Assembly (NCBI GenBank): GCA_900542525.1
Contig: UQNZ01000004.1
Coordinates: 72,043-136,042, forward strand
DNA: 64,000 nt
Reading direction: 5' to 3'
Origin: an uncultured Eggerthella sp.
Lineage (GTDB): Bacteria > Actinomycetota > Coriobacteriia > Coriobacteriales > Eggerthellaceae
Both the position numbers and the translations under genes were made by a program. Positions 26,238 to 34,871 of this stretch are shown one piece after another; within the stretch, counting starts at the first letter, position 1; every line of letters begins with the position of its first letter. The notes beneath the pieces were generated by a model that did not search any database, had not been told where the DNA came from, and was given only the letters and a program-made list of their open reading frames with translations.

Positions 26238-27470
26238 CTAGAGCACCGCTTCAGCGCTGCGGTTGCCCCCTGCTTCAGCGGTTTGCGAGCGCTTCTTTGC
26301 AGCCACGAGCCCCACACAGAAGAAAGCAAGGGCGAAGAGAGCCATCACGCCGAGCGCGACAAAGAGCGTGTTTGGCTGCGCGCCTGCCGCGCCCGTACAA
26401 AGATCAGCAACAGCCTGACATGCCTGCGTATACCAAAGACCCGGTAGCCAATGAGCGATATTGCGCACCACTGGTTCCATGAGACTGATCGAGAACCACG
26501 CGCCGCCGAAGAACGATATCGCAAGGCCGACGATATTCCCTACCGAATTCGCTACTGCCGTATTGGCACCGAGCATACCGAGCATGAACCCAATGGATGC
26601 AGGAATGAGCGAAAAGACGAGTACTACGAGCGTGATCGCCGCCATACCGCCTGCTCCAAGCTGCGCGACTCCTTCAGGGAATACGAGCGCGCCAAGCACG
26701 AGCACCCATGCGACCGAAGCAAGCGCAATGGCAAGACAACTGAGCACCAGTTGTACATTGAGCGATCGAAGCGGCAGCGGAGAGGCAAGGTTGCGCTTAC
26801 GCACATCACTGCGTCCGATACGGTAGAGCAGCACACCGATACATACGGTAATGCCGGTGAAGAGCGGATACATGCCCCACGTAAGGTAGAAGATGAGCTG
26901 GTCAAGAGGTGTTTTGGATTGTTCTCCCTCAAGCACCGTGCCATGCGCCTGCTTCGACGCGAAGGCAAGCGCATCTTGCGTAAGAGCGTTAATATCATCG
27001 GTTCCTTCGGCAAGAGCCAGCGTATGAAGCAGCGAAGCATATTCATCCACGACCTCATCCACATACGCTCCTGAAAGCGACGAGTAACTGAATACCGCTT
27101 CCATTTCAGGAATCTCTTCAGCACTCTCTGCTGCAAGGAAACGCTCTTCGTAGCCTTCAGGGATGATGAGCAAATAATCCACGTAGCCCTTCGCAACCGC
27201 ATCTTGAATAGCAACACGATCATCCACTACTTCGATCGCTTCCCCGCCTTCTGCAAGCGTTTCGGCAAGTGAATGCGAGATAGTGCTGTTATCGCGATCG
27301 ATGATCGAATAGACATATTCAGCACGCTCGAATTCATCGCCTTGCCTATCATCGAGCGGAACGGCAGAAAATGCCAATACAACACTCATGAAGCTCATGC
27401 CAACCACATAGATAAGAGGAAAGGCGAATGATGCGCGCATGATGCGCATAGCACACTTAAAGACTTGCAT
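26238..27470 (-). CDS. ABC-2 type exporter permease (second subunit)
   Basis: A 410-residue permease with one N-terminal helix, an outside domain of about 180 residues, then five to six C-terminal helices, the ABC-2 (YhgE/LinM-like) layout. AGGAGG precedes ATG 27470. It overlaps the paired permease gene by 14 bases and is last in the operon ATPase-permease-permease. A heterodimeric exporter for a lipid, peptide or drug is the likely complex. Confidence 0.83.
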   Translation of the reverse strand: MQVFKCAMRIMRASFAFPLIYVVGMSFMSVVLAFSAVPLDDRQGDEFERAEYVYSIIDRDNSTISHSLAETLAEGGEAIEVVDDRVAIQDAVAKGYVDYLLIIPEGYEERFLAAESAEEIPEMEAVFSYSSLSGAYVDEVVDEYASLLHTLALAEGTDDINALTQDALAFASKQAHGTVLEGEQSKTPLDQLIFYLTWGMYPLFTGITVCIGVLLYRIGRSDVRKRNLASPLPLRSLNVQLVLSCLAIALASVAWVLVLGALVFPEGVAQLGAGGMAAITLVVLVFSLIPASIGFMLGMLGANTAVANSVGNIVGLAISFFGGAWFSISLMEPVVRNIAHWLPGLWYTQACQAVADLCTGAAGAQPNTLFVALGVMALFALAFFCVGLVAAKKRSQTAEAGGNRSAEAVL

Positions 27471-28740
27471 AGCGTTTCCTCCTCAGCGAGCGAGCGGAGA
27501 GCGCGAAGAAGATGAGCGCCATCACGAGCAGAATCACAAGATGCCCAAACGTTTGTGCATAGGTGTCGTAATACATGGTCGCGTAGAAGGCTTGACATAC
27601 TTGCACGACCGGGTTGATCACATCCAACCACGGAGCGTTTTGCGATACAGCATCGGCGAAATCCATCGCGAAAGTACCATAGAGCCCCGCAAAGAGAGAG
27701 GCCACGCATACGAGCCCTGTTATGATGCCGCTCTTCGCCTGGTCGGACACTTTCGGAATAGCGGCGAGCGCGCATCCAAGTGCTGTGGCGCAAAGAGAGG
27801 CAACGAGGCAGATGAGGGTGCAGACACCCACACGATCTCCAAAGTCAACGTCACCGACCACCACTAAGAAAGCGAAGAGTACGAGCAAGCTCGCAAACGA
27901 GAGTAACCAGCTCGCAAGCAGCGTAACGAAAGCGGTCTTACCATGCGAAAGCGCACCGAGCGAACGACGCGCCGCAAGGGCAGATGCATTCGCGCGGATC
28001 TGCTGGAACCCTATAAGTCCGATACTTGCACCGAAGAACGCCGCCATGCCGAAAAGGGCAAAATAGTAACGCAGCGATTCACGTGGAGCATTGTCGGTAA
28101 CGCTTGCGCGCACGGTAGCTCCAACAGGGGCCATGAGCGTCTCGATGAATCCAGGGTCGGCGAGCACTGACGGATTCTTCTGCAAAGTTTCCTTGATCAA
28201 GGCTTCTTCAGCCACATAGCGATCCATGATCATCATGAGGATGGAAGGCTCCACCTCGTACGTTTCAGCAGCACTGGTGGCTTTTGCGAGTACGGTTTGC
28301 ACCTCACCATCGACATACCGCACATAGCCTGCGTATTCGTCATCAGTTCCTAGGCTCTCGCGCACGAGCGCGGCGGCTTCGTCGGACGAGGACGCATAGG
28401 TGATGTTGAAGAGCGCATCATCGCCTTCGCCGAGTGCTTCCATGAAGATAGCGAATGCCTGTGCACCGAACGATTCTTCATCGAAGACACCCCCAACCCA
28501 AGCGCCTACCTGCGCCGTTGATGCGATATCCTCAAAGGAGGTAGCGGTGCGATCCTCCCCGTTCGCTTGCTCTTCATCGACCACGACCACATTCACGGAA
28601 ACTGTTTCCGCTCGCTCATCGAGCGCGCCGAGCATCATCACGAACAATGAACCGAGCACGATCGGAAAGACGAGCGTCCAGATGAGCACTCCAGGCACCC
28701 GCACGAGCTGAAGCAATGAGTATTTGAAACTAGCCCACAT
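27457..28740 (-). CDS. ABC-2 type exporter permease (first subunit)
   Basis: A 427-residue ABC-2 permease built like its partner: helix near the N-terminus (VLIWTLVFPIVLGSLFVMML), an outside domain to about residue 215, then several helices, with the last around residue 405. The frame opens at TTG 28752, touching the ATPase stop, but ATG 28740 has GAGGG in the right place. The two permeases are clearly homologous, suggesting an old duplication giving a heterodimer. Known relatives export linearmycin-like polyenes, daunorubicin or bacteriocins. Confidence 0.83.
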   Translation of the reverse strand: MWASFKYSLLQLVRVPGVLIWTLVFPIVLGSLFVMMLGALDERAETVSVNVVVVDEEQANGEDRTATSFEDIASTAQVGAWVGGVFDEESFGAQAFAIFMEALGEGDDALFNITYASSSDEAAALVRESLGTDDEYAGYVRYVDGEVQTVLAKATSAAETYEVEPSILMMIMDRYVAEEALIKETLQKNPSVLADPGFIETLMAPVGATVRASVTDNAPRESLRYYFALFGMAAFFGASIGLIGFQQIRANASALAARRSLGALSHGKTAFVTLLASWLLSFASLLVLFAFLVVVGDVDFGDRVGVCTLICLVASLCATALGCALAAIPKVSDQAKSGIITGLVCVASLFAGLYGTFAMDFADAVSQNAPWLDVINPVVQVCQAFYATMYYDTYAQTFGHLVILLVMALIFFALSARSLRRKRYASL

Positions 28741-28748
28741 AACCGCCC

Positions 28749-29684
28749 TCAATCACGTAGCTCACGACCGGTGATCTCTAAGAACACATCGTTGAGCGTA
28801 GGCGGCTCAGCCCAAATGCGCCCAGGCTTGATGCGTGCTGCTGAAAGCGTATCGAGCACATCAGCTACATTGTGCTCAGCATTCTCGCACACCACTTCCA
28901 GCCTTCCGCTTTCATATTCCACGCGCAGCGCATGCGGAAGCGACCGCAACTTGATGAGCGCGGCCTCGGAAACGTCTGCTTCGATGATGATCTTCTCGCC
29001 TGCTGCAACGAGCGCTTTGAGCTCCTCGTTCGTACCGCACGCGAGCGTATGCCCCTTATCCATGATCATGATACGCGTGCAGATCTCTTCGACCTCTTCC
29101 ATATAGTGACTGGTATAAACGATGGTCGATCCTTCTGCATTCATCTGTTTGATGCCATCGAGGATCGACGCGCGGCTCTGTGGATCGACCGCCACGGTGG
29201 GTTCATCGAGGAAGATGAGCTCGGGACGATGTGCGATGCCACAAGCTATATTGAGGCGTCGCAAAAGGCCACCGGAAAGCTTCTTAGGACGCACGCGAGT
29301 GTAATCTTCGAGCCCTACGAATTCGATAGCGCGCTTCACCAGCTGCTTACGCTCTGCTGCATCTGAAACATACAGGCTACAGAAGTAGTCGATATTCTGT
29401 TGAACGCTCAACTCTTCGAATACTGCGATATTCTGCGGGACGATACCGATGCGCCGTTTCAAGTCATAGCGCGTTTGCATCATAGGCTGACCGAACAGCT
29501 CGATCTCGCCGCGATCGTAGGTGAGCAACTGCAAGATGCAATTGATGGCAGTCGTCTTCCCACTGCCGTTCGGCCCGAGCAAGCCGAAAATCTCACCTGG
29601 CGCGATCTCAAGCGTGAAGTGATCGAGAGCCACCGCGCTTCCGTAGCGTTTAACAAGGTCCTTAACGGATACGATCGATTCCAC
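28749..29684 (-). CDS. ABC exporter ATPase (drug/lipid exporter type)
   Basis: A 311-residue ATPase of the CcmA/NatA/DrrA group: Walker A GPNGSGKTT, Q-loop VPQNIAVFEE, signature KKLSGGLLRRL, Walker B LIFLDEPTVAVD, switch His in YTSHYMEE. The final 80 residues form the accessory domain seen in drug-exporter ATPases. It starts at GTG 29684 with AGAGGAA upstream and heads a three-gene operon. The operon is divergent from the membrane-bound LuxR regulator at 29909, 224 bases away, which is the likely controller. Confidence 0.88.
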   Translation of the reverse strand: MESIVSVKDLVKRYGSAVALDHFTLEIAPGEIFGLLGPNGSGKTTAINCILQLLTYDRGEIELFGQPMMQTRYDLKRRIGIVPQNIAVFEELSVQQNIDYFCSLYVSDAAERKQLVKRAIEFVGLEDYTRVRPKKLSGGLLRRLNIACGIAHRPELIFLDEPTVAVDPQSRASILDGIKQMNAEGSTIVYTSHYMEEVEEICTRIMIMDKGHTLACGTNEELKALVAAGEKIIIEADVSEAALIKLRSLPHALRVEYESGRLEVVCENAEHNVADVLDTLSAARIKPGRIWAEPPTLNDVFLEITGRELRD

Positions 29685-29874
29685 GGGGTTCCTCTTTCTT
29701 CCTACAAAAAACGATAGCGCTTTTCGCGCACGAACCGAACGAACAGCCCATGCGAAGAAATGCTCATCTTGCGCACAAGGTCAGAATCATCATCTCTCAA
29801 GCTGACGCACTTGAGAATATGACATTTGTCATCCATAGGAAGAAACAAAAGCTGAACTGGAATTTCTTGCAGAA

Positions 29875-29902
29875 CTGAGAAGAACGCCACAAACGCTACA
29901 AT
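29875..29902 (+). promoter_or_regulatory. Promoter giving a leaderless LuxR transcript
   Basis: -35 CTGAGA (29875-29880), 16-base spacer, -10 TACAAT (29897-29902). The expected start of transcription, six to seven bases downstream, coincides with the ATG at 29909, and no Shine-Dalgarno sequence is present. The mRNA therefore looks leaderless. Confidence 0.5.
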
Positions 29903-29908
29903 AATGGC

Positions 29909-30697
29909 ATGAGAAGTTTCATCGATGAAATAGTGCTGACCATTCTCTGCTGCCTGTTCTCGCTTCTTGCGAGCAAAAGCGAGCTTGCCATCGTGGGATT
30001 GCTCGCAGCAGTGGTGCTGATCTGCATCTGCTCCTGCGCAAGCAAGTCCGTGCGTATAAGCGTTCAGGTTCTTTTCTATCTCTGTGCGATCGTGATCAGT
30101 GATATCTTTTTCTACCTGCCGGTAGTTGTCTATCTTGCCCTGCGCGAACGCCCGTGGCTCGTTCGTCTGCTCTGGATCGCACCCCTTGTGAGCGCGATGG
30201 CCTTGAACGCTTCTGGCGTAACAGGGTCATACAGCATCGGTCTTCAATTACAGGGTTCCCTCATTGCGGCCGGATTTGCAGCACTAGACATACCGGGCGT
30301 TTTTGAAGCGGTGGTGAGCATCGAGACGCTCTTATGTGCGATCGCAGTCGTGCTTGCCGTGCGCAACTTGCGCGAGACGAGTGAACGCGAAGCATACCGT
30401 TTCGCCTACGATGACCTACGCGAAGGCTATCTTTCCCTCATTCAAGCTGCTGTACAAAGCGCTGAAAAGGACAACGAGACCGCACAACTGCTCGCGCACG
30501 AGACAGAACGTTTCGCCGACTTGACCGAGCGCGAACTCAGCATTGTCCGCCTCGTAGCGCAAGGGATGGACAATCGCGAGATCGCAAGCACGCTCTTTCT
30601 TTCCGAAGGAACCGTGCGCAATCATATCAGCTCGATCCTTTCCAAAAAAGCACTTTCCAACCGCACTCAAATTGCGGTGCTCTACTACCGCAACTAA
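29909..30697 (+). CDS. Membrane-anchored LuxR-family transcription regulator
   Basis: A 262-residue regulator. Residues 1-155 are six or so hydrophobic helices; residues 195-262 are a LuxR/NarL helix-turn-helix (ERELSIVRLVAQGMDNREIA, STLFLSEGTVRNHISSIL). Such proteins are numerous in Eggerthella-group genomes and usually sit beside the transporter they control. It is divergent from the three-gene ABC exporter. The membrane part would sense a ligand directly or report transporter state. The start has no SD and the -10 lies six bases upstream, so translation is probably leaderless. Confidence 0.85.
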   Translation: MRSFIDEIVLTILCCLFSLLASKSELAIVGLLAAVVLICICSCASKSVRISVQVLFYLCAIVISDIFFYLPVVVYLALRERPWLVRLLWIAPLVSAMALNASGVTGSYSIGLQLQGSLIAAGFAALDIPGVFEAVVSIETLLCAIAVVLAVRNLRETSEREAYRFAYDDLREGYLSLIQAAVQSAEKDNETAQLLAHETERFADLTERELSIVRLVAQGMDNREIASTLFLSEGTVRNHISSILSKKALSNRTQIAVLYYRN

Positions 30698-30852
30698 CAG
30701 ACACGGACGAGAAACACCCTCTTGCTTCACGAGATGCAGGCTTCGCCGATTCGTCGTTCCCACAAAACTGATTGAGCTAGTATAGCGAGAATGGAAAATC
30801 CACTCGTGCGGATCACCACGCGAACGCTACGCAAGCACAAGGGAGCACCGAA

Positions 30853-32106
30853 GTGACAACACCCACAAAAAAGACCTCGCGCAGGAGCATGCTCTGCTTC
30901 ATACTGTTCGTCCTTCTTGGGTTTTCGCTCGGTTGTTCAGAGTTCGTGATCATTGGCATCGAGCCTGAACTTGCCGATAATTACCACTGCTCGATCGCAC
31001 GCATCGGGGAGCTGATCAGTCTCTTTGCGCTCGCTTACGCTATCGCAACCCCGCTTCTTTCGATCTTCACCGGATCCCTCCGGCGCTCGACCATTCTGAT
31101 GGTCTATCTTGCGATCTTCGTTGTGAGCAACTTCGTTTCTGCCACCGCTCCCACCTATGAAGTGCTGCTTATCTCACGTATCGTGATGGGCGCGGTCTCT
31201 GGCCCCCTGCTCGCCGTTGCCACTACCTACGTGCCTGATTTGCTGGGCGCAAATCGGTCGTCGATCGGCATCTCGATCATCTATGCGGCCTTTTCGATCG
31301 CGCTCGTGCTCGCAACGAGCGCTGGGCGCTTCATCGTCGAATACCTCACTTGGCATGTGGCGATGGATGCCGCCTTCTTCTTCGCACTCATATCCGCCGT
31401 GCTACTCACGATCTTCGTACCACACGAAGCATCTCCACATAAAGAAAGATCTACACAAGAGCGCTCCGCTCTCGCCTCTCTGCGCGAACAAGTGGTTCTC
31501 TTCAAAGAGCCGTCTATTATCTTCGGCGTACTGCTCTTCACTTTCGGCGTGGGAGCAGTCTACACCTTCTATGGCTACGTGGCTCCCTACCTCGAAACCT
31601 ACCTTGGATTTCCACCGGCACAATCAGGCATCTTCCTGCTTGTCTTCGGCATCATCTGCATCGTGTCCGACCTGATCTCAGGCGTGGTGGATGTGCGTGC
31701 AGGCATGAAGCCCATTCCCGCGATGCTGCTTGCGCTCGCGCTCGCCCTTCTCGCACTCTGGCTCTGCAAGACGAATAGCATGCTTGCGCTCGTCCCCATC
31801 TTCCTTATCGCACTGCTCATGTATAGTTTCTCGATCTCGTGCATCACGATGTTCATGGGTGTAGCGCGCAAACGCCATCCACGCGCGCTCGTACTTGCTG
31901 CCTCCATCGAGCCAACCTCATTCAATATCGGCATCGCCTTCGGCACCCTCGTGGGAGGCTTTGTTGTGACCCACGCAGGACTTGGTGAGGTCGGCCTTGT
32001 TGGCGGCATCTTAGGAGTGCTCTCTTGTATCTGCGCAGCAATCGCACGACGCTTCTGGCAGCGCATGCAGAACGAATCCACAACAACACCTCACATGCTC
32101 GACTAA
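30853..32106 (+). CDS. MFS exporter (AraJ/YdhP-like, DHA1 family)
   Basis: A 417-residue, 12-helix major facilitator protein of the DHA1 drug:H+ antiporter type. Helix 1 carries LGCSEFVIIGIEPELA, close to the AraJ/NepI signature, and the loop between helices 2 and 3 has TGSLRRS. It starts at GTG 30853 with AAGGGAG seven bases upstream. Relatives export purine nucleosides, sugars or antibiotics. It stands alone between the LuxR gene and acetate kinase. Confidence 0.85.
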   Translation: MTTPTKKTSRRSMLCFILFVLLGFSLGCSEFVIIGIEPELADNYHCSIARIGELISLFALAYAIATPLLSIFTGSLRRSTILMVYLAIFVVSNFVSATAPTYEVLLISRIVMGAVSGPLLAVATTYVPDLLGANRSSIGISIIYAAFSIALVLATSAGRFIVEYLTWHVAMDAAFFFALISAVLLTIFVPHEASPHKERSTQERSALASLREQVVLFKEPSIIFGVLLFTFGVGAVYTFYGYVAPYLETYLGFPPAQSGIFLLVFGIICIVSDLISGVVDVRAGMKPIPAMLLALALALLALWLCKTNSMLALVPIFLIALLMYSFSISCITMFMGVARKRHPRALVLAASIEPTSFNIGIAFGTLVGGFVVTHAGLGEVGLVGGILGVLSCICAAIARRFWQRMQNESTTTPHMLD

Positions 32107-32112
32107 TCGCTC

Positions 32113-32121
32113 TGATATACT
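32113..32121 (+). promoter_or_regulatory. Extended -10 promoter of ackA
   Basis: TGATATACT fits the extended -10 pattern TGnTATAAT. The start of transcription would fall near 32128, giving a leader of about 90 bases before the ATG at 32218. No -35 is convincing, as expected for extended -10 promoters. Confidence 0.45.
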
Positions 32122-32217
32122 GGTCTCTAATCTATTTCGCGGGAAAATGCCGGTCGCGCAACACCTTTTGCACCGTTGAACGCCCTTGTCTTCCCTTCTC
32201 AAGAAAAGGAGATGCCC

Positions 32218-33435
32218 ATGCGCGTGCTCGTGGTGAATGCAGGAAGCTCTTCACTCAAGAGCCAACTGATCGAAACCGATGGCAAAGTAACGCTGATGAA
32301 ATGCCTTGCCGAAAAGGTTGGCACACCAAGCGCATTCATGAATGTTTCGTTCGCCCCAGATTTCCAAAAGACCACCTATAACGTGGCCGATATGCCTGTG
32401 CAGGAATGCCTTGCAAAGCTGCTCGACATCCTCGTGGACGATCCCGAATCTCCCATCAGCAGCCTTTCCCAGATCGACGCCATTGGCAACCGTGTGGTAG
32501 CCGGTGGTGAATACTTCACGCGCTCGGTCATCATCGATGAAGCTGTTCGTGAAAAGCTTGCCATCTGCGAAGAGCTCGCACCGCTCCACAACCCTCCCGC
32601 CGATGCCTGCATCGACCTCATGCGCGAGGCTATGCCGAACACCCCGCAAGTCGCGGTCTTCGACACCGCTTTCCACGCGACCATGCCAGCGAAAGCATAC
32701 ATGTACCCCCTGCCACGCGAATACTACGAAAAGTACCGCATTCGCCGCTATGGCGCGCATGGCACGAGCCATCGTTATGCCGCACAACAGGCTGCGAACT
32801 TGCTCGGACGGCCCCTGCGCGATTTGGGTCTTATCACCTGCCACCTGGGCAATGGTGGCTCGATCACAGCGGTGAACCACGGCAAATCTATCGATACCTC
32901 CATGGGCTTCACCCCACTCGAAGGATTGATGATGGGCACACGCTCAGGCTCCATCGATCCAGCTATCGTTACCTACCTCATGCGCCGTGAACACAAATCC
33001 TTCGACGAGATGGATGCGATCTTGAACAAGGAAAGCGGCATTTTGGGCGTATCGGGCGTATCGGCCGACATGCGCGATGTGCTTGCCGCTGCTGCAGCAG
33101 GCAACGAACTTGCCGATCTTGCGATCGACATGTATGTCTACCGCATTCAGAAGGCCATCGGTGGCTACTACGCTGCCATGACGCGCACCGATGCGGTGGT
33201 TATGACTGCGGGAATCGGCGAAAACTCCGCTGAACTGCGCGAACGAATCTTTGCAGGCCTCGCTCATATGGGCATGATCCTCGACCACGAACGCAACGAC
33301 GTTACTGGCCAGATCGGCGTGAACCGCATCATCTCGATCGACGATAGTCCCATCAAGATCTGCGTGGTCACCACCGATGAAGAGGTGCGCATCGCGCGCG
33401 AAACCGACAATCTCGTCGGGCAACTGCATGAATAG
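32218..33435 (+). CDS. ackA: Acetate kinase
   Basis: A 405-residue acetate kinase converting acetyl phosphate and ADP to acetate and ATP. Signatures are VVNAGSSSLK at the start, IGNRVVAGGEYF, DTAFHATMP, the ATP-site HLGNGGSITAV and GIGENSAELRE. The frame opens at 32176, but the ATG at 32218 is right: AAGGAG lies six bases upstream and the protein begins exactly at the conserved strand. No phosphotransacetylase gene is adjacent, although pta and ackA are often paired, so acetyl phosphate must come from elsewhere in the genome. Confidence 0.95.
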   Translation: MRVLVVNAGSSSLKSQLIETDGKVTLMKCLAEKVGTPSAFMNVSFAPDFQKTTYNVADMPVQECLAKLLDILVDDPESPISSLSQIDAIGNRVVAGGEYFTRSVIIDEAVREKLAICEELAPLHNPPADACIDLMREAMPNTPQVAVFDTAFHATMPAKAYMYPLPREYYEKYRIRRYGAHGTSHRYAAQQAANLLGRPLRDLGLITCHLGNGGSITAVNHGKSIDTSMGFTPLEGLMMGTRSGSIDPAIVTYLMRREHKSFDEMDAILNKESGILGVSGVSADMRDVLAAAAAGNELADLAIDMYVYRIQKAIGGYYAAMTRTDAVVMTAGIGENSAELRERIFAGLAHMGMILDHERNDVTGQIGVNRIISIDDSPIKICVVTTDEEVRIARETDNLVGQLHE

Positions 33436-33584
33436 AGGCACTCCCCTGCTTTACGGGAAATAGCACGCGGGCTTGTCGTGCGCCCTTTCAAATACCGAAT
33501 GAGAACCTCCACCCATCTATCGCGCTAAAGTCTAGAGTGCGCGTAATAATGGTACAGACATAACAAACGCGAGGAAGGAATATC

Positions 33585-34793
33585 ATGAACGATGCCGCAT
33601 CCCTTTTCGACACCGAAGCACTGCTCTCCGACGGGATCAAATCGACTCCGCCTTCCTTCGTTCGCAGTATCCTCAAAGCGGCATCCGACCCGAATGTGAC
33701 CTCATTCGCAGGTGGATTGCCCAACCCCATCTCGTTTCCTGAAGATGAACTGCTGAAATCAATGGAGCGCGTGGTGGCCGAACAAGGTCCGAACGCCTTC
33801 CAGTATTCCTCGACCGCGGGCATCGATGAACTCCGCCAGTGGATCGCCGATCGTTACAATAAGCGCTTCGGTACCGACTACGTGCTCGATGACGTGCTCA
33901 TTACCACTGGGTCGCAGCAGATCCTCGACCTGCTCAGTAAGGTACTGCTCGACAAGGGTGATGGCGTGATCGTGGAAAACCCTACCTATCTTGCCGCCAT
34001 CCAAGCCTTCGCGCTTCAGCAACCAGTGTTCCGCGGTGTGGAGCTCACGAGCGAAGGGCTCAACATCGACGAACTGAACGCAGCACTCGATGCTGGTGCT
34101 AAGATGATCTACCTTATACCGAACTTCCAGAACCCCACTGGCCTCACCTATACGGCAGAAAACCGCGAACAGGTGCGCAAGGCTCTCTCGAAACACAACA
34201 TCGTGGTCGTGGAAGATGACCCTTATGGCGAATTGCGCTTCGAAGGTGAATCACTGCCCTATATTGGCGCGACGAATCATCCCCACGGCGTGGTCATGGG
34301 ATCCTTCTCCAAAACCGTCACGCCTGGTTTCCGCATGGGATACCTGCTCACAAAAGACCATGATCTCCTGTTCAACATCTCAACAGCAAAAGAGGCAGCC
34401 GACCTGCATACCAATGTGTTCGCACAGTACGTTATCTACGACTACCTCATGCACAATGAGCTCGATGAGCACCTCACTAAGATTCGCGAACTCTATCGCA
34501 ACCAAGCGGGCGCCATGGTTGATGCCATGAAGGAGTTCTTCCCTGCCGAGGTCAAATTCACCATCCCCGAAGGCGGCATGTTCCTCTGGGTAACGCTTCC
34601 TGAAGGGATCGCCGCGATGGATTTATTCGACAAAGCGCTCGAACAAAATGTTGCCTTCGTTCCTGGCGATCCGTTCTACGCTGAAGGCGGCAAACACTCC
34701 ACGCTACGCTTGAACTTCACGAACGCCGACAAGGAGACCATCCGCTCAGGCATCAAGCGCCTTGCTGAAGTGATCGAGGCCGAACTCGCCTAG
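33585..34793 (+). CDS. PLP-dependent aminotransferase (class I/II, LysN/AadAT-like)
   Basis: A 402-residue fold-type I aminotransferase. FAGGLPNPISFP, YSSTAGIDELRQWIA, TTGSQQILDLL, NFQNPTG, EDDPYGELRF and the PLP lysine motif GSFSKTVTPGFRMGY match the 2-aminoadipate/aromatic aminotransferase group that also supplies the domain of MocR regulators; there is no helix-turn-helix here. AGGAAGG precedes the ATG. Likely amino donors include aromatic or branched amino acids, with 2-oxoglutarate as acceptor. The exact substrate is unclear. No operon partner. Confidence 0.85.
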   Translation: MNDAASLFDTEALLSDGIKSTPPSFVRSILKAASDPNVTSFAGGLPNPISFPEDELLKSMERVVAEQGPNAFQYSSTAGIDELRQWIADRYNKRFGTDYVLDDVLITTGSQQILDLLSKVLLDKGDGVIVENPTYLAAIQAFALQQPVFRGVELTSEGLNIDELNAALDAGAKMIYLIPNFQNPTGLTYTAENREQVRKALSKHNIVVVEDDPYGELRFEGESLPYIGATNHPHGVVMGSFSKTVTPGFRMGYLLTKDHDLLFNISTAKEAADLHTNVFAQYVIYDYLMHNELDEHLTKIRELYRNQAGAMVDAMKEFFPAEVKFTIPEGGMFLWVTLPEGIAAMDLFDKALEQNVAFVPGDPFYAEGGKHSTLRLNFTNADKETIRSGIKRLAEVIEAELA

Positions 34794-34837
34794 CTGCTCT
34801 TCCTTCGCGCTTGCTCACTTGGGCCTGCTTGAAACTA

Positions 34838-34865
34838 GAACATATGTTCGCTCTTGTGCTATACT
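34838..34865 (+). promoter_or_regulatory. LexA (SOS) box and promoter of the Y-family polymerase
   Basis: GAACATATGTTC (34838-34849) is a perfect palindrome fitting the Gram-positive/actinobacterial LexA pattern GAAC-N4-GTTC. It overlaps the -35 position of a promoter with -10 TATACT (34860-34865). The predicted transcription start, about 34872, is the GTG start codon of the polymerase gene. Confidence 0.8.
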
Positions 34866-34871
34866 GGGCGC

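Noticed and set aside
26451..27074. 207-codon + strand frame rich in His/Arg/Glu
   Set aside because: Antisense to the ABC-2 permease gene, which has strong SD, membrane pattern and operon context.
33440..33520. Hairpin after ackA considered as terminator
   Set aside because: Stem of only five base pairs (GCACG/CGTGC) with a large loop and no T-run.
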